Source: Coriobacteriia bacterium
GTDB lineage: Bacteria; Actinomycetota; Coriobacteriia; Anaerosomatales; Anaerosomataceae
Assembly (NCBI GenBank): GCA_016938135.1
Contig: JAFGVD010000004.1
Location: 1 to 64,000 of the forward strand
Direction of reading: 5' to 3'
DNA length: 64,000 bases
The position numbers and the translations under genes were made by a program. Within the stretch, counting starts at the first letter, position 1; each line of letters opens with the position of its first letter. This document shows positions 35,215 to 44,260 of this stretch, in pieces. The notes beneath the pieces were generated by a model that was not told where the DNA came from, ran no database searches, and saw only the letters and a program-made list of their open reading frames with translations.

Positions 35215-36519
35215 ATGCCGATCTGGAATCCCGAGTACGAGAGCATGGACCGTGAGGCGCTGGCGAAGCTCCAGTTGCGCCGTCTGCAGTCCACCGTGGC
35301 GTGGGTCTATGAGCGTGTCCCGTACTACAAAGAGGTGCTCGACGCTTCCGGCGTCAAGCCAAAAGACATCCGCTCGCTGGCAGATGTCCGCCTGCTGCCG
35401 TTCACGGACAAGACCGCGCTGCGGGACACCTATCCCTATGGGATGTTCGCTGTGGACCTGGAACAGGTCGTGCGTGTCCATAGTTCCTCGGGAACCACCG
35501 GCAAGCCCATCGTGGTGGGCTATACCAAGGGCGACTTGAACACATGGACCGAGCTCACCGCCCGGATCGCTTCGGCAGCGGGAGTCACGTCGAAAGACCG
35601 CGTCCAGCTCGCCTTCTTGTACGGGATGTTCACCGGCGGCTGGGGTATGCACTACGGCATCGAGCGCGTGGGCGCCACGGTGTTCCCGGCCGGTAGCGGC
35701 AACACCGAGCGTCAGCTTCTTATGATGCAAGACTTCGGCACGACGGTGCTGGTGTGCACTCCCAGCTATGCGCTCTACATCGCCGAGGTGGCCGAGAAGA
35801 GCGGGATCGACATAAAGTCGCTGCCGCTTCGCGTGGGATTGTTCGGCGGAGAGCCATCAGGCGAAGGTATGCGCGAGGAGATCGAGAAGCGGCTGGGAAT
35901 TCTTGCCACAGACAACTACGGCCTTTCCGAAGTCATGGGGCCAGGCGTCTCGGGCGAGTGCGAGTATCAGTGCGGCCTGCATATGAACGAGGACCACTTC
36001 CTCTTCGAGGTGGTGGATCCGCAGACCGGCGAGCCTGTCTTGGAAGGGGAGGAGGGGGAGCTCATCATCACTCCTCTCACCAAAGAGGCGTTCCCGGTCC
36101 TGCGTTACCGGACGCACGACCTTACGACCATAGACACCACGGTGTGTGAGTGCGGTCGGACGATGGCGCGCATGCGCAAAGTGCGCGCGCGTACCGATGA
36201 CATGCTCATCATCCGCGGCGTGAATGTGTTCCCAAGCCAGATAGAGGACGTCTTGGTGGCGATCGAGGGTATCGAGCCGCACTATCTCATCATCGTCGAC
36301 CGCAAGGGCTCCATGGATGACCTTGAAGTACAGATAGAGGTCGCCGAGGAGATATTCTCGGATGTAATGGCCGACATGGTCGCGTTCATCAAGCTGGTCA
36401 CAGAGAGGCTCTTCTCGGTGATTGGACTGCATGCGAAGGTCAGATTGGTGGAACCGGGTACCATCGAACGTACGGCGGGCAAAGCTCGCCGCGTCATCGA
36501 CAAGCGTCAGACTGACTGA
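35215..36519 (+). CDS. Phenylacetate-CoA ligase family enzyme (PaaK-type), copy 2
   Basis: 434 residues, same length and layout as copy 1: SSSGTTGKP loop, [16 protein letters not shown] and [18 protein letters not shown]. As last gene of ior-ACT-liv-paaK, it probably interconverts the acyl-CoA made by Ior with the free acid, or activates acids taken up from outside. It is an AMP-type ligase by family, so direct ATP yield is not expected. The variable substrate-pocket stretch ([10 protein letters not shown] against YGLFTGGLG) suggests the two copies differ in substrate. Confidence 0.92.
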   Translation: MPIWNPEYESMDREALAKLQLRRLQSTVAWVYERVPYYKEVLDASGVKPKDIRSLADVRLLPFTDKTALRDTYPYGMFAVDLEQVVRVHSSSGTTGKPIVVGYTKGDLNTWTELTARIASAAGVTSKDRVQLAFLYGMFTGGWGMHYGIERVGATVFPAGSGNTERQLLMMQDFGTTVLVCTPSYALYIAEVAEKSGIDIKSLPLRVGLFGGEPSGEGMREEIEKRLGILATDNYGLSEVMGPGVSGECEYQCGLHMNEDHFLFEVVDPQTGEPVLEGEEGELIITPLTKEAFPVLRYRTHDLTTIDTTVCECGRTMARMRKVRARTDDMLIIRGVNVFPSQIEDVLVAIEGIEPHYLIIVDRKGSMDDLEVQIEVAEEIFSDVMADMVAFIKLVTERLFSVIGLHAKVRLVEPGTIERTAGKARRVIDKRQTD

Positions 36520-36546
36520 TGTCGGTCACCTGAAGAGGAGTCGCCC

Positions 36547-37092
36547 GTGCTTTCCGAGACGCACATCTACATCATCGCGGGCGTTGCCAGCATCGCTGCG
36601 GCTGCGGTGATCGCTGTTTTGACCAGGCTCACGTGGAGGCGCAGGGTAAGGCGCTACATCGTCACGCTGGTAGGTGGCCGGGAGACCGTCAGATCGGCGT
36701 TTCAGGGGGTGGGACGGGTATCTGCTGAGCTGGCCCAGGCAAGTGACGGTGAGCTTATCGCGTTTGCGACCGATGTCGACTCTGAGGATCGCCGCATGCT
36801 GGCCGATATCGCGGATCGCATGAGCATCTCATCCGACGAACTTCAGACGATGGCACTGCCCAAGCGACTGTGGCCGGCGGCAGATGCGCTTGCGGACGCA
36901 GCGTCCCTGCTGGGCTCTCAAGCAGCCGCGGTGAGTGGAGGCCAGGGCGTGGAAGTACTTGACGCTCTAGGTGAGATGGACCTGGTGGGAGTGGTATCGT
37001 TACTTGAGGCCGCTGATGCCACTCTTGGCGATATGCGTGAACGCTACGGGGCTTCTGAAGACGCTGTGTATGGCGGCGGGCTTTACATCTAG
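36547..37092 (+). CDS. Single-pass membrane protein of unknown function
   Basis: A 181-residue protein with one N-terminal membrane helix (~7-25), a basic stop-transfer (RLTWRRRVRRY) and a soluble, alanine-rich, mainly helical domain. The segment LPKRLWPAADALADAASLL is distinctive. GTG start after GAAGAGGAG. Followed after 21 bp by the SH3 protein gene. I do not recognise a family. Confidence 0.7.
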   Translation: MLSETHIYIIAGVASIAAAAVIAVLTRLTWRRRVRRYIVTLVGGRETVRSAFQGVGRVSAELAQASDGELIAFATDVDSEDRRMLADIADRMSISSDELQTMALPKRLWPAADALADAASLLGSQAAAVSGGQGVEVLDALGEMDLVGVVSLLEAADATLGDMRERYGASEDAVYGGGLYI

Positions 37093-37113
37093 CGGGTTAC
37101 GGAAGGTGGACCG

Positions 37114-37572
37114 GTGAGAGACGAGCATCCTGGTAACCGTCCGGACATCGCGTCCATCATCGGCATTGCACGCCCTGTGGCTGCGGTGGTGGTGCTCGTT
37201 GTGGTGCTTGTGATGGCTCTTTCGGTAGTGGGACGGTATCGCGATGCTAGGTCGGCGGAGGATGTGCCTGACGCCGCTCCGTCAGTAGAGAGCACGCAAA
37301 GCGTTCCTGCAACGGAGTCCGTTGACTCCACTGCTGTGTCCGAGCCCGAGCCTTCCGCCGAGGAACCGGCCGACGGACAGACGGTCGTGGTCCTTGTAGA
37401 GGGCCTGAACTTGCGCAAAGGACCAGGCACCGACACGGTTGTGATCAAGCGCCTTCCGCTTGACTCTCGATTGACGTTGATCGAAGAGGGTGAAGGCTGG
37501 TACCGCGTTCGTGACAGCGAGGGCGACGAAGGCTGGGTCGCCGCCGGTGGCCAGTACACGAAGACTGAGTAG
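37114..37572 (+). CDS. Membrane-anchored SH3 domain protein
   Basis: A 152-residue protein: one membrane helix (~18-40), an acidic Ser/Pro/Glu linker and a C-terminal bacterial SH3 domain (~90-148) with VEGLNLRKGPGTDT and GEGWYRVRDSEGDEGWV. Such domains bind peptidoglycan or peptides outside the cell. GTG start with AAGG upstream. No catalytic domain is attached, so a wall-binding or scaffold role is inferred. Confidence 0.83.
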   Translation: MRDEHPGNRPDIASIIGIARPVAAVVVLVVVLVMALSVVGRYRDARSAEDVPDAAPSVESTQSVPATESVDSTAVSEPEPSAEEPADGQTVVVLVEGLNLRKGPGTDTVVIKRLPLDSRLTLIEEGEGWYRVRDSEGDEGWVAAGGQYTKTE

Positions 37573-37586
37573 AAGGGGAGCAGGGG

Positions 37587-37892
37587 ATGGCTCGCGTTAT
37601 CGGCAAAGCAGACGATTTCTACCGACTCCGTGTGATGCATGTCGACGAGAGCGACGGCCCCGACCTCGACTGGCGAGACGATATCTTGTATCGCCGCCCG
37701 CCGCGCCAGAGTGTGGACGAGTATGAGCTCTTCCGTGTAGAGGCGGTGCTCATCGACGATGAAGAGGCGCTGACGACCGTCGGTTCGTTCCGCACACAGG
37801 AAGAGGCCTACGCCTTCATCCATACCGTCGAAGAGGATCTGGCCGAGATGACCAAGTCCGAGTTCGAGGATACTTACTTCACCGCCAAGTAG
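37587..37892 (+). CDS. Small conserved protein, function unknown
   Basis: A 101-residue acidic soluble protein with two Tyr/Asp-rich segments (DLDWRDDILYRRPPRQS; EEAYAFIHTVEEDLAEMTKSEF in part). No signal peptide, no metal motif. GGGGAG lies six bases before ATG. It ends the rightward run; its stop overlaps the first direct repeat of the following gap. I cannot assign a family. Confidence 0.72.
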   Translation: MARVIGKADDFYRLRVMHVDESDGPDLDWRDDILYRRPPRQSVDEYELFRVEAVLIDDEEALTTVGSFRTQEEAYAFIHTVEEDLAEMTKSEFEDTYFTAK

Positions 37893-37937
37893 CGCGGGTG
37901 CTTGCTTCACGTCTCGCAAGCGCGGGTGCACGCTTCA
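37892..37937 (+). repeat. Pair of 18-bp imperfect direct repeats
   Basis: GCGCGGGTGCTTGCTTCA (37892-37909) recurs as GCGCGGGTGCACGCTTCA (37920-37937), 16 of 18 identical, 28 bp apart. They open the gap between the rightward small gene and the leftward glycosyltransferase. The purpose is unknown. Confidence 0.6.
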
Positions 37938-38080
37938 GCTAGCATGGTTGCACGCTACTCCTCCCGGTAGCGCAGGCCATTTTCCCAACGAATCCGCTTC
38001 GGCACACCGCGACCCTTCGTTGCGGGGGATAACTATACGAAATTGTTAGATAACATAAGATGTATTATCAGGCGTACAGA

Positions 38081-38113
38081 CTGTGCTTGCGAGAGGACCC
38101 CTCGCAAGCACAG
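38081..38113 (-). terminator. Terminator hairpin of the glycosyltransferase gene
   Basis: CTGTGCTTGCGAG and CTCGCAAGCACAG pair perfectly over 13 bp with a 7-nt loop, three bases beyond the glycosyltransferase stop. It could also serve the rightward genes. The adjoining 38031-38076 is strikingly AT-rich for this genome. Confidence 0.65.
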
Positions 38114-38115
38114 GG

Positions 38116-39573
38116 CTATTCTGCCGAGGCGAGCTGCTCTTGTAGCTGGTGAGAGATGTCTCGTCGCGTAACGACCCAGTCGGTTCGCTTGAGCAGTTGG
38201 TCATACATCGCGACCAATACGATCATGTTCTTGAGCATCACGAATCCGATTACCGTGAGCCCGTATACCAGTCCATACCACCATCGGTATCGTATGTGGG
38301 CATTCTTCATGGCCGATACTGTTGCGAACGGCCCGCTTAGCAGTGTCACCACTGTGCTCAGCAATAGGAACCAGTGTGTGCGGAGCGGGATGTTTCCCTG
38401 GTACAGGTAGAGGCTGATGACCACCGGGAAGATCTGTAGTGTGACCAGCGGGTAGAGTTCGCGGTACAGCAGCATGTAGGTCCAATAGGCCTTCTGCATC
38501 AAGCTAAGGTGTTTTGACGTCCAGAACGCCCGCTGATAGCGGATGCTCACCTGTAGCCATCCTTGGGCCCATCGTTTGCGCTGGCACCAGAAGGAATGGA
38601 ATGTCGTGGGTGCGAGCTCTGTGGATATGATGCTGCGATCATGGACGATCCGGTAGCCGGCCAAAAGTGCTCGGGCCGAAGCATCAATGTCCTCCGTCAT
38701 CATGGATCGGTCGAAGCGGATATCCTTGATGACTTCAGCGCGCCAGTAGCCGTTGGAGCCGCCAAATATCGCCGTGTCAACGGCGATGGAACGGGCAGAG
38801 TGGCTCACGGCGTATATGCACTCGAACTCCACCGCGATCATACGCGTAAGAAAGTTGGTGTCGTGGTTACGAATGACGCTTCGTCCCTGAACCACGTCAT
38901 AGCCGTTGGCCAGCCACCGCCATGCGCGCGCCAGGCAATCGGGACACGGATGGTGGTCGGCATCCAGGATGCAGACCACCTCTCCAGTGGCTATGTCGAG
39001 GGCGGCGTCGACGTTCTCAGCCTTGGATTCGCTGTCGGCGACTCTCAGTAGCGTGAACGCACTGTCTTTCTCGGCGAGAGCACGGAGTTCCGTTTCTACG
39101 GGCAGATCACAGGGCGTGTTGTATGCGAGGATCACTTCCAGGCCGTTTGCGGGCCTTTCAACGGTCTCAAGCAGGTGCGAGACCATCTCGGTGATGATCT
39201 CTCTCTCGTTAGGCAGGAACGCGGCCACGATCAGGGTCGAACGTGGTACAGGTGGTTGCTCTCCTGCCGGTAGACGTCCGCCTGTTGTACCCATAAGGTG
39301 TCTGAACCATCCCACCAGTCCCGATTGGGCTTCACTGGATGCGCGCCTTCTTCCAATGGTCACTGAGGCTTCCCAGATGATGACTAGCGCGGTGAGCAGG
39401 TACACCCCCGCGATTAACAGGTGCAGCCACATCAGTTCATAGCCGAGCACTCTCAGCCGATAGTAGGTCAATGTCGGCAGGCCGATGATGAGAAGATTGG
39501 TGAACAGGATGCGTCCCCATCCGTACTTGGCGCGTCTTATCGGCGCGTCCTGGTGGCGTTCGTCAGCAGTCAT
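38116..39573 (-). CDS. Membrane glycosyltransferase family 2 (cellulose/hyaluronan synthase-like)
   Basis: A 485-residue processive-type glycosyltransferase. Two N-terminal helices, a GT-A domain with AAFLPNE, DADHHP (the DxD region), GGSNGYWRAEV, MTEDID (catalytic base) and QRKRWAQGW (QxxRW), then four or five C-terminal helices. The D, DxD, TED, QxxRW set is that of synthases that extrude a beta-linked polysaccharide. The product is unknown and no PilZ domain or partner genes are present. GGGGGA seven bases before ATG. Flanked by hairpins on both sides and an AT-rich patch, so it looks like an independently acquired unit. Confidence 0.88.
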   Translation of the reverse strand: MTADERHQDAPIRRAKYGWGRILFTNLLIIGLPTLTYYRLRVLGYELMWLHLLIAGVYLLTALVIIWEASVTIGRRRASSEAQSGLVGWFRHLMGTTGGRLPAGEQPPVPRSTLIVAAFLPNEREIITEMVSHLLETVERPANGLEVILAYNTPCDLPVETELRALAEKDSAFTLLRVADSESKAENVDAALDIATGEVVCILDADHHPCPDCLARAWRWLANGYDVVQGRSVIRNHDTNFLTRMIAVEFECIYAVSHSARSIAVDTAIFGGSNGYWRAEVIKDIRFDRSMMTEDIDASARALLAGYRIVHDRSIISTELAPTTFHSFWCQRKRWAQGWLQVSIRYQRAFWTSKHLSLMQKAYWTYMLLYRELYPLVTLQIFPVVISLYLYQGNIPLRTHWFLLLSTVVTLLSGPFATVSAMKNAHIRYRWWYGLVYGLTVIGFVMLKNMIVLVAMYDQLLKRTDWVVTRRDISHQLQEQLASAE

Positions 39574-39682
39574 AGTGCTTCCCCCAGAAGTCTTGCCGCA
39601 GGTACCGTGTGCAGCAGGTTACCATAATCAGCCACTTTGCACGCCACTGCATGTGAGTCTCAAGGACCATGAGGATGAAGCA

Positions 39683-39715
39683 GCCCCGGACCGCGATGTG
39701 GTCGCAGCCCGGGGC
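39683..39715 (-). terminator. Hairpin downstream of the uracil permease gene
   Basis: GCCCCGG and CCGGGGC (39683-39689 and 39709-39715) enclose an inner ACC-GGT pairing with bulges. It lies 43 bp beyond the permease stop on the minus strand, without a clear T-run. Confidence 0.4.
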
Positions 39716-39757
39716 CGTCGTCGATCCGCGGACGTATCCGCGTGAATCACCGTGCGC

Positions 39758-41062
39758 TTATGCTTCGGCAGCTTCTTCCGCAAGGTCTCCGCCGAAGTCC
39801 GCGCCGACCGTCTCGGCCAGTCCTTTGGACTCGCTTGGCAAGACCAGGTTCAAGATGATACCGAGCAGCGTTGCGGCAGCCATGCCAGGAAGCACATAGT
39901 CGCCGATCGGGATGACCGTGCCGGTGCCCTCCATGCCGATGCCGACCACCAGGACGACGCTTGACATGATGAGGTTGCGACTGTGGCTGTAGTCGATGCC
40001 GCTCTCCACCAGAAGGCGAAGACCGGAACTCGCTATGAGACCGAACAGGAGAAGCGAGATGCCGCCCATGACCGGTACCGGGATCGACTGGATGAAGTAC
40101 TTCAGCTTCGGCACGAATCCGCCGATGAAGAACGCCAGTCCGCCGGCCCACCAGAAGACCTGGGTAGCGTAGACCCTCGTGACCGCCATGACGCCGATGT
40201 TCTCGGCATAGGTCGTGGACGGTGTACCACCGACCATGGCGGACAGCGCGGTGGCCAGGCCGTCACCGGCGAGAGACTCAGGCAGCATGGGCGTGAAGTC
40301 TTTGCCGACGATCTCGTTGACCACGAGCAGGTGTCCGATGTGCTCGATGATGACCACGAAGGCTACCGGAGCGATGATGAGTATCGCGCCCAGGTCGAAT
40401 TCGGGGAACGTCAGCGTGGGCAGTCCGATCCACGCAGCGTCTAGGACCGGCTGGAAGTCCACCATACCCATTGGGAACGCGACTGCGTAGCCGACGATGA
40501 TGCCGAGCAGGATCGGTATGGTCGCCCAGAAGCCCTTGAAGAAGCTTGAGAAGATGATGGCGGCCGTCAGCGTGATGAGAGCCAGGATGAGGTTCTTCAT
40601 CACGAACACGTCGCCGGCGCCCTTTGTCGCCATGCTCACCGCTGTCCCGGCGAGGCCGAGACCGATGACGATGACGACCGCACCTACAAGCGCCGGGGGT
40701 AGGACCCGGTTTAGCCACTTGATGCCGAAGCCTTTGATGAATAGCGCCACGACGACGTAGATCAGACCGGCGACGACAAGTCCGCCCAGCGCGGCGGGTA
40801 CGCCTTTTGTCGCAGCTACCGCGATGATCGGGCCTATGAAAGCGAACGAGGAGCCCAGGTAGCTCGGGATCTTGCCACGCGTGAGTATCAGATACAGGAT
40901 GGTGCCCGCTCCCGATGTCATGATAGCGACTGACGGGTCGAGACCAGTGAGCAACGGTACAAGGACAGTGGCTCCGAACATGGCCATCAGGTGCTGGAAT
41001 GCGAGCGGGATGGCCTGTATAAGCGGAAGCTTCTCGTCTGTCTGGATCTCTCTTTGAGCCAT
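39758..41062 (-). CDS. Uracil/xanthine permease (NCS2 family, UraA-like)
   Basis: A 434-residue nucleobase:cation symporter with ~14 helices. QHLMAMFGATVLVPLL, the TTYAENIGVMAVTRVY motif and the conserved Glu in VVIIEHIGHLL are NCS2 landmarks and point to uracil (UraA/PyrP branch) more than xanthine. GGAGG lies four bases before ATG. The azgA-like gene is 39 bp upstream in the same direction, so both permeases probably share one transcript and leader. Confidence 0.9.
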   Translation of the reverse strand: MAQREIQTDEKLPLIQAIPLAFQHLMAMFGATVLVPLLTGLDPSVAIMTSGAGTILYLILTRGKIPSYLGSSFAFIGPIIAVAATKGVPAALGGLVVAGLIYVVVALFIKGFGIKWLNRVLPPALVGAVVIVIGLGLAGTAVSMATKGAGDVFVMKNLILALITLTAAIIFSSFFKGFWATIPILLGIIVGYAVAFPMGMVDFQPVLDAAWIGLPTLTFPEFDLGAILIIAPVAFVVIIEHIGHLLVVNEIVGKDFTPMLPESLAGDGLATALSAMVGGTPSTTYAENIGVMAVTRVYATQVFWWAGGLAFFIGGFVPKLKYFIQSIPVPVMGGISLLLFGLIASSGLRLLVESGIDYSHSRNLIMSSVVLVVGIGMEGTGTVIPIGDYVLPGMAAATLLGIILNLVLPSESKGLAETVGADFGGDLAEEAAEA

Positions 41063-41101
41063 ATCGCCTCCTCTCCTATCTGCAGGGTTGATTTGTCATG
41101 C

Positions 41102-42475
41102 CTACGCGAACAGGGTTGCGAACACGCCGGCAGCGTCAAGGAACGCGATGACGAATGCCGCGCTGATGAAGTACATGAGCGGGTGGATCTCCTTGACCTT
41201 GCCGGTGAACAGCTTGATCAGCGTGTAGCTGATGAAGCCGAAGCCGATGCCGTAGCTGATGTTGTAGGTCAACGGGATGCCCACGATGGTGATGAATGCG
41301 GGGAACGCATCGGCGACCTCATCCCAGGAGATCTCTTTGACGCCCTTCATCATGAAGAAGCCAACGATGATGAGCGCGCCTGCCGTAATCGGGTAGATCG
41401 TGCCGCGGTCCTCGAACATAAGTCCTCCGCCGACCATGGCGATGACAGGAGCAAGGAACGCAGAAAGGGCGAAGAAGATACCTGTGACCACCGAGGTCAT
41501 ACCGGTGCGGCCACCTTCGGCGACGCCGGCTGCGGACTCGACATACGTGGTGATCGAGCTGGCTCCGAACAGACCGCCGGTGACGGCAGCCACAGAGTCT
41601 ACAGCGAGGATCTTCTTGGCGCCCGGAATGGTACCGTCCTCGTTGATGAACTTGGCCTGCTCACCGATGGCCACGACAGTGCCCATGGTGTCGAAGAAGT
41701 CAGTGAGCATGATTGCGAACACTGCCACCAGCAGCGTCGGTGTGAAGATCTGGGCAAGTGCCATACCGCCTTCGACCTGCTGGAACGGAGCGAAGAAGGT
41801 GGAAAAGTCCAGCGTACCGAACACGGCCGTCGGCAGCTCTACAACACCCAGCACGAGCGCTGCAACGGTCGCGACGGCCATACCAAGCAGGATGTCTCCG
41901 CGCACCTTGAACGCCATGAAGATCAGGATGGCGAAAAGACCGATCAACGATACCCATACATATGGCTGCGACAAGTCCCCAAGCTTCACGAGCGTGATGG
42001 GGTCTGGCCCGATAAGGCCGCTCTCGTTCAGGCCGATGGTCGTGATGAACAGACCGATGCCCACGCCGATGGCACGCTTGAGGCTCATGGGGATCGCGTT
42101 CATGACCGCCTCGCGGAATCCTGTCAAGACAAGCACCAGGATGATGAGACCTTCAATGAAGATCACAGACATGCCTACCTGCCACGGAACGTTCGCCTGC
42201 TGGAAACCGATGACCGAGAAGGTCACAACGGCGTTCAGGCCCATGCCTGATGCCAAAGCAAGCGGGCGATTGGCGATAAGACCCATCGCGATACACATGA
42301 GGGCCGCGCCCAGTGCCGTCGCAGTTGCCGCGCCCTCGAAGGGTACGCCTGCAGCCGAGAGGATCCCTGGGTTCACGAAGATGATGTATGCCATGGTCAT
42401 GAACGTCGTGAGTCCTGCGATGATCTCGGTCTTCAGATCCGTTCCACGCTCTTTGAACTTGAAGAACTGTTCCAT
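41102..42475 (-). CDS. Purine permease (NCS2 family, AzgA/PbuG-like)
   Basis: A 457-residue adenine/guanine/hypoxanthine permease with ~13 helices. MEQFFKFKERGTDLKTE and TTFMTMAYIIFVNPGIL are hallmarks of the AzgA branch, and SSITTYVESAAGVAEGGRTG contains the substrate-site motif. AAAGGA nine bases before ATG. It complements hpt and apt in base salvage. Preceded by a strongly structured 5' leader (see 42517-42600). Confidence 0.92.
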   Translation of the reverse strand: MEQFFKFKERGTDLKTEIIAGLTTFMTMAYIIFVNPGILSAAGVPFEGAATATALGAALMCIAMGLIANRPLALASGMGLNAVVTFSVIGFQQANVPWQVGMSVIFIEGLIILVLVLTGFREAVMNAIPMSLKRAIGVGIGLFITTIGLNESGLIGPDPITLVKLGDLSQPYVWVSLIGLFAILIFMAFKVRGDILLGMAVATVAALVLGVVELPTAVFGTLDFSTFFAPFQQVEGGMALAQIFTPTLLVAVFAIMLTDFFDTMGTVVAIGEQAKFINEDGTIPGAKKILAVDSVAAVTGGLFGASSITTYVESAAGVAEGGRTGMTSVVTGIFFALSAFLAPVIAMVGGGLMFEDRGTIYPITAGALIIVGFFMMKGVKEISWDEVADAFPAFITIVGIPLTYNISYGIGFGFISYTLIKLFTGKVKEIHPLMYFISAAFVIAFLDAAGVFATLFA

Positions 42476-42516
42476 CTCACCATGTCCTTTCGCTGTAGTC
42501 CTTGCGGGTTATTGCC

Positions 42517-42600
42517 GGTCGATGCCGGCCGTCGCACGGATCCCTCCGATCCAGACGACGCTACCTGAGGGGGCATCCCCCCTTTCGTCGGCTATCGACC
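42517..42600 (-). promoter_or_regulatory. Candidate structured RNA leader of the permease operon
   Basis: On the minus strand an outer stem GGTCGAT/ATCGACC (42594-42600 with 42517-42523) encloses a GACGA/TCGTC stem holding an AGGGGG-GATG-CCCCCT hairpin, plus a GGATC-GGAGG-GATCC hairpin: a multibranched element ending 41 bases before the permease start. An alternative GCCGG-CATCGA-CCGGC hairpin at its 3' side competes with the outer stem, which would suit a switch. It does not match the purine, PRPP or guanidine riboswitch patterns I know. Function inferred. Confidence 0.45.
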
Positions 42601-42634
42601 GCGTATGTGTTATGTAAAGTAACGCCTCCGGTGA

Positions 42635-43075
42635 TCATGTCTGCTCGTCCGTCCAGACCGGGCCGAGATACTGTGCGGGCGTCCTGAAGCCGGATGAGAT
42701 CGCTGCCAGCAGGTCCACTGCAATCGGTGGGCGCAGGTCAAGGTTGAGGATTTCTGCGGGCTCGATCAGTTCGACGCCTTCGATAGAGGGGTCCAGTGGG
42801 CTTCGAAGCAGTGCGCCGCCTGTCATCTCGGAATGGAATGTGATGTTGACGAGGTGCCTGTGGCCATCGGGCGCGATGGTGTCGTTGATGAAGAGTGGTT
42901 CCCCTATCACACACTCGAGGCCGGTCTCTTCCAAGACCTCGCGGCGGAGTGCTTGTTCGAGTGTCTCACCGTGGTCGACTCCACCTCCGGGAAGCAGGTA
43001 GTAAGGCTCTCCACTCATGCGTTGTCGCACGAGCAGAAGCCTGCTTCCGACGAGAATGACCGCCGCTACGCGCAC
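42635..43075 (-). CDS. NUDIX hydrolase
   Basis: Hydrolyses a nucleoside diphosphate linked to another moiety; exact substrate unknown. The full Nudix box G-x5-E-x7-REUxEExGU reads GVDHGETLEQALRREVLEETGL within GGGVDHGE. VRVAAVILVG begins the fold. The ORF can extend to 43162 inside dut, but GTG 43075 lies ten bases after the dut stop and fits the domain start; no strong ribosome site decides it. Next to dut, a role in cleaning the nucleotide pool is plausible. Confidence 0.82.
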   Translation of the reverse strand: MRVAAVILVGSRLLLVRQRMSGEPYYLLPGGGVDHGETLEQALRREVLEETGLECVIGEPLFINDTIAPDGHRHLVNITFHSEMTGGALLRSPLDPSIEGVELIEPAEILNLDLRPPIAVDLLAAISSGFRTPAQYLGPVWTDEQT

Positions 43076-43085
43076 GCGCGGGCCG

Positions 43086-43517
43086 TCAGACGCCGGTGCT
43101 ACCAAAGCCGCCCTCCCCTCGGACTGTTTCATCCAATTCGGAGACTTCAACGAGTTGGGCACATGTGACCTGCTGTATGACGAGTTGGGCGATCTTGTCG
43201 CCGCGACAGATAATGATGGGAGTGTCAGGATCGAGGTTTATGGCGATTACTTTGATCTCACCGCGATAGTGGCTGTCGATGAGGCCGGGCGTGTTCACGA
43301 GGCTGAGGCCCTGCTTGATGGCAAGACCGCTCCTGGGCTGCACGAATCCCGCATGCCCCTCGGGGATGGCGACCGCAATGCCGGTAGGCACGAGTGCGCG
43401 ACTGAACGGTTCCAACGTCACGTCTTCGGCGGCGAACAGATCCAGTCCGGCATCGCCCTCGTGTGCATAGCGCGGAAGCGGAAGTCCTGTGTCCAGTCGC
43501 TTGATCTGCAGTCGCAT
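43086..43517 (-). CDS. dut: dUTP diphosphatase
   Basis: Splits dUTP to dUMP and pyrophosphate, preventing uracil in DNA and feeding dTMP synthesis. The 143-residue trimeric-type protein shows motif 1 [10 protein letters not shown], motif 2 PRSGLA, motif 3 [11 protein letters not shown], motif 4 RGDKIAQLV and the C-terminal arm [12 protein letters not shown] 43517 has GAGAGG five bases upstream; the longer ORF is not supported. It is 10 bp from nrdG, grouping dUTP control with ribonucleotide reduction. Confidence 0.95.
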   Translation of the reverse strand: MRLQIKRLDTGLPLPRYAHEGDAGLDLFAAEDVTLEPFSRALVPTGIAVAIPEGHAGFVQPRSGLAIKQGLSLVNTPGLIDSHYRGEIKVIAINLDPDTPIIICRGDKIAQLVIQQVTCAQLVEVSELDETVRGEGGFGSTGV

Positions 43518-43527
43518 GCGGTCCTCT

Positions 43528-44256
43528 CTAGGCTCCTCGAACAATGGTGGGCAGGTGTTCAGCGCAACGATCCGCCGCATCGTGCAACAGATCCGGCGAG
43601 AAAGGCGCCACGATCCCCGCACGGGGGTCCAGTGTCGTATCCGGGACGAACTGTTGGATCGCATACAGAGCGCCGCCGCTCAGTGTCTTAGCAAGCCTGG
43701 GAAGGTCATCGATGGTGACCGCACCCGGGTACGCAGTGGTGCGGAACTCATGCGGTACTCCACAACGGCGGAGCAGAGCGATTGTCCGCTCGACACGCAT
43801 CGCACTCCCCGGACGTCCCACGAGGTCGTCGTAGCGATCGAATGTGGTCTTGATGTCGAGTGCCACATAGGAAATAAGACCCATGGCCAGCAGGGTCTCG
43901 AGCGTATCCGGGTTGGTGCCATTGGTGTCGAGCTTGATCTCGTAGCCAAGGCGTATCAGTGAATGAAGTAGCGGGATGATGGCCGGGTCGTCGGTCGGTT
44001 CGCCGCCAGTGACCACTACGCCGTCAAGCCAGGCACGTTTGTCTTGAAGGTGCTGTTCCAGCTGCGACCACTCGGTGTCAGCAGAGCCTGCCGATATGAG
44101 TGATGGGTTGTGGCAAAACGGGCACCGTAACGAGCATCCCGCAAGAAAGACGGTCGAGGTCAGGCGACCCGGCCAGTCGATCATGCCGGCCGGCATCCAG
44201 CCTGCGATGCGGGTGCTGGGAGCCGAGGTTGTTGCTCTGAGTGCCGGGGATGTCAT
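43528..44256 (-). CDS. nrdG: Anaerobic ribonucleotide reductase activating protein (radical SAM)
   Basis: Makes the glycyl radical on NrdD using S-adenosylmethionine and a 4Fe-4S cluster. The cluster motif C-x3-C-x2-C is CSLRCPFC in [15 protein letters not shown], and GGEPT follows ~40 residues later. ATG 44256 starts just after the redoxin stop; the 300-residue ORF extension overlaps that gene and is rejected. At ~242 residues it is longer than E. coli NrdG (154) and is the PFL-activase-like form common in anaerobes. Confidence 0.9.
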   Translation of the reverse strand: MTSPALRATTSAPSTRIAGWMPAGMIDWPGRLTSTVFLAGCSLRCPFCHNPSLISAGSADTEWSQLEQHLQDKRAWLDGVVVTGGEPTDDPAIIPLLHSLIRLGYEIKLDTNGTNPDTLETLLAMGLISYVALDIKTTFDRYDDLVGRPGSAMRVERTIALLRRCGVPHEFRTTAYPGAVTIDDLPRLAKTLSGGALYAIQQFVPDTTLDPRAGIVAPFSPDLLHDAADRCAEHLPTIVRGA

Positions 44257-44260
44257 CGAT

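Noticed and set aside
40991-42617. Two plus-strand ORFs of 419 and 405 residues
   Set aside because: Antisense to the AzgA-like permease; His/Asp-rich and Ser/Pro/Met-rich compositions typical of shadow frames.
42476-42634. Classical purine (xpt-type) riboswitch
   Set aside because: The conserved loop-loop and junction sequences of that class are not present, although the leader is structured.
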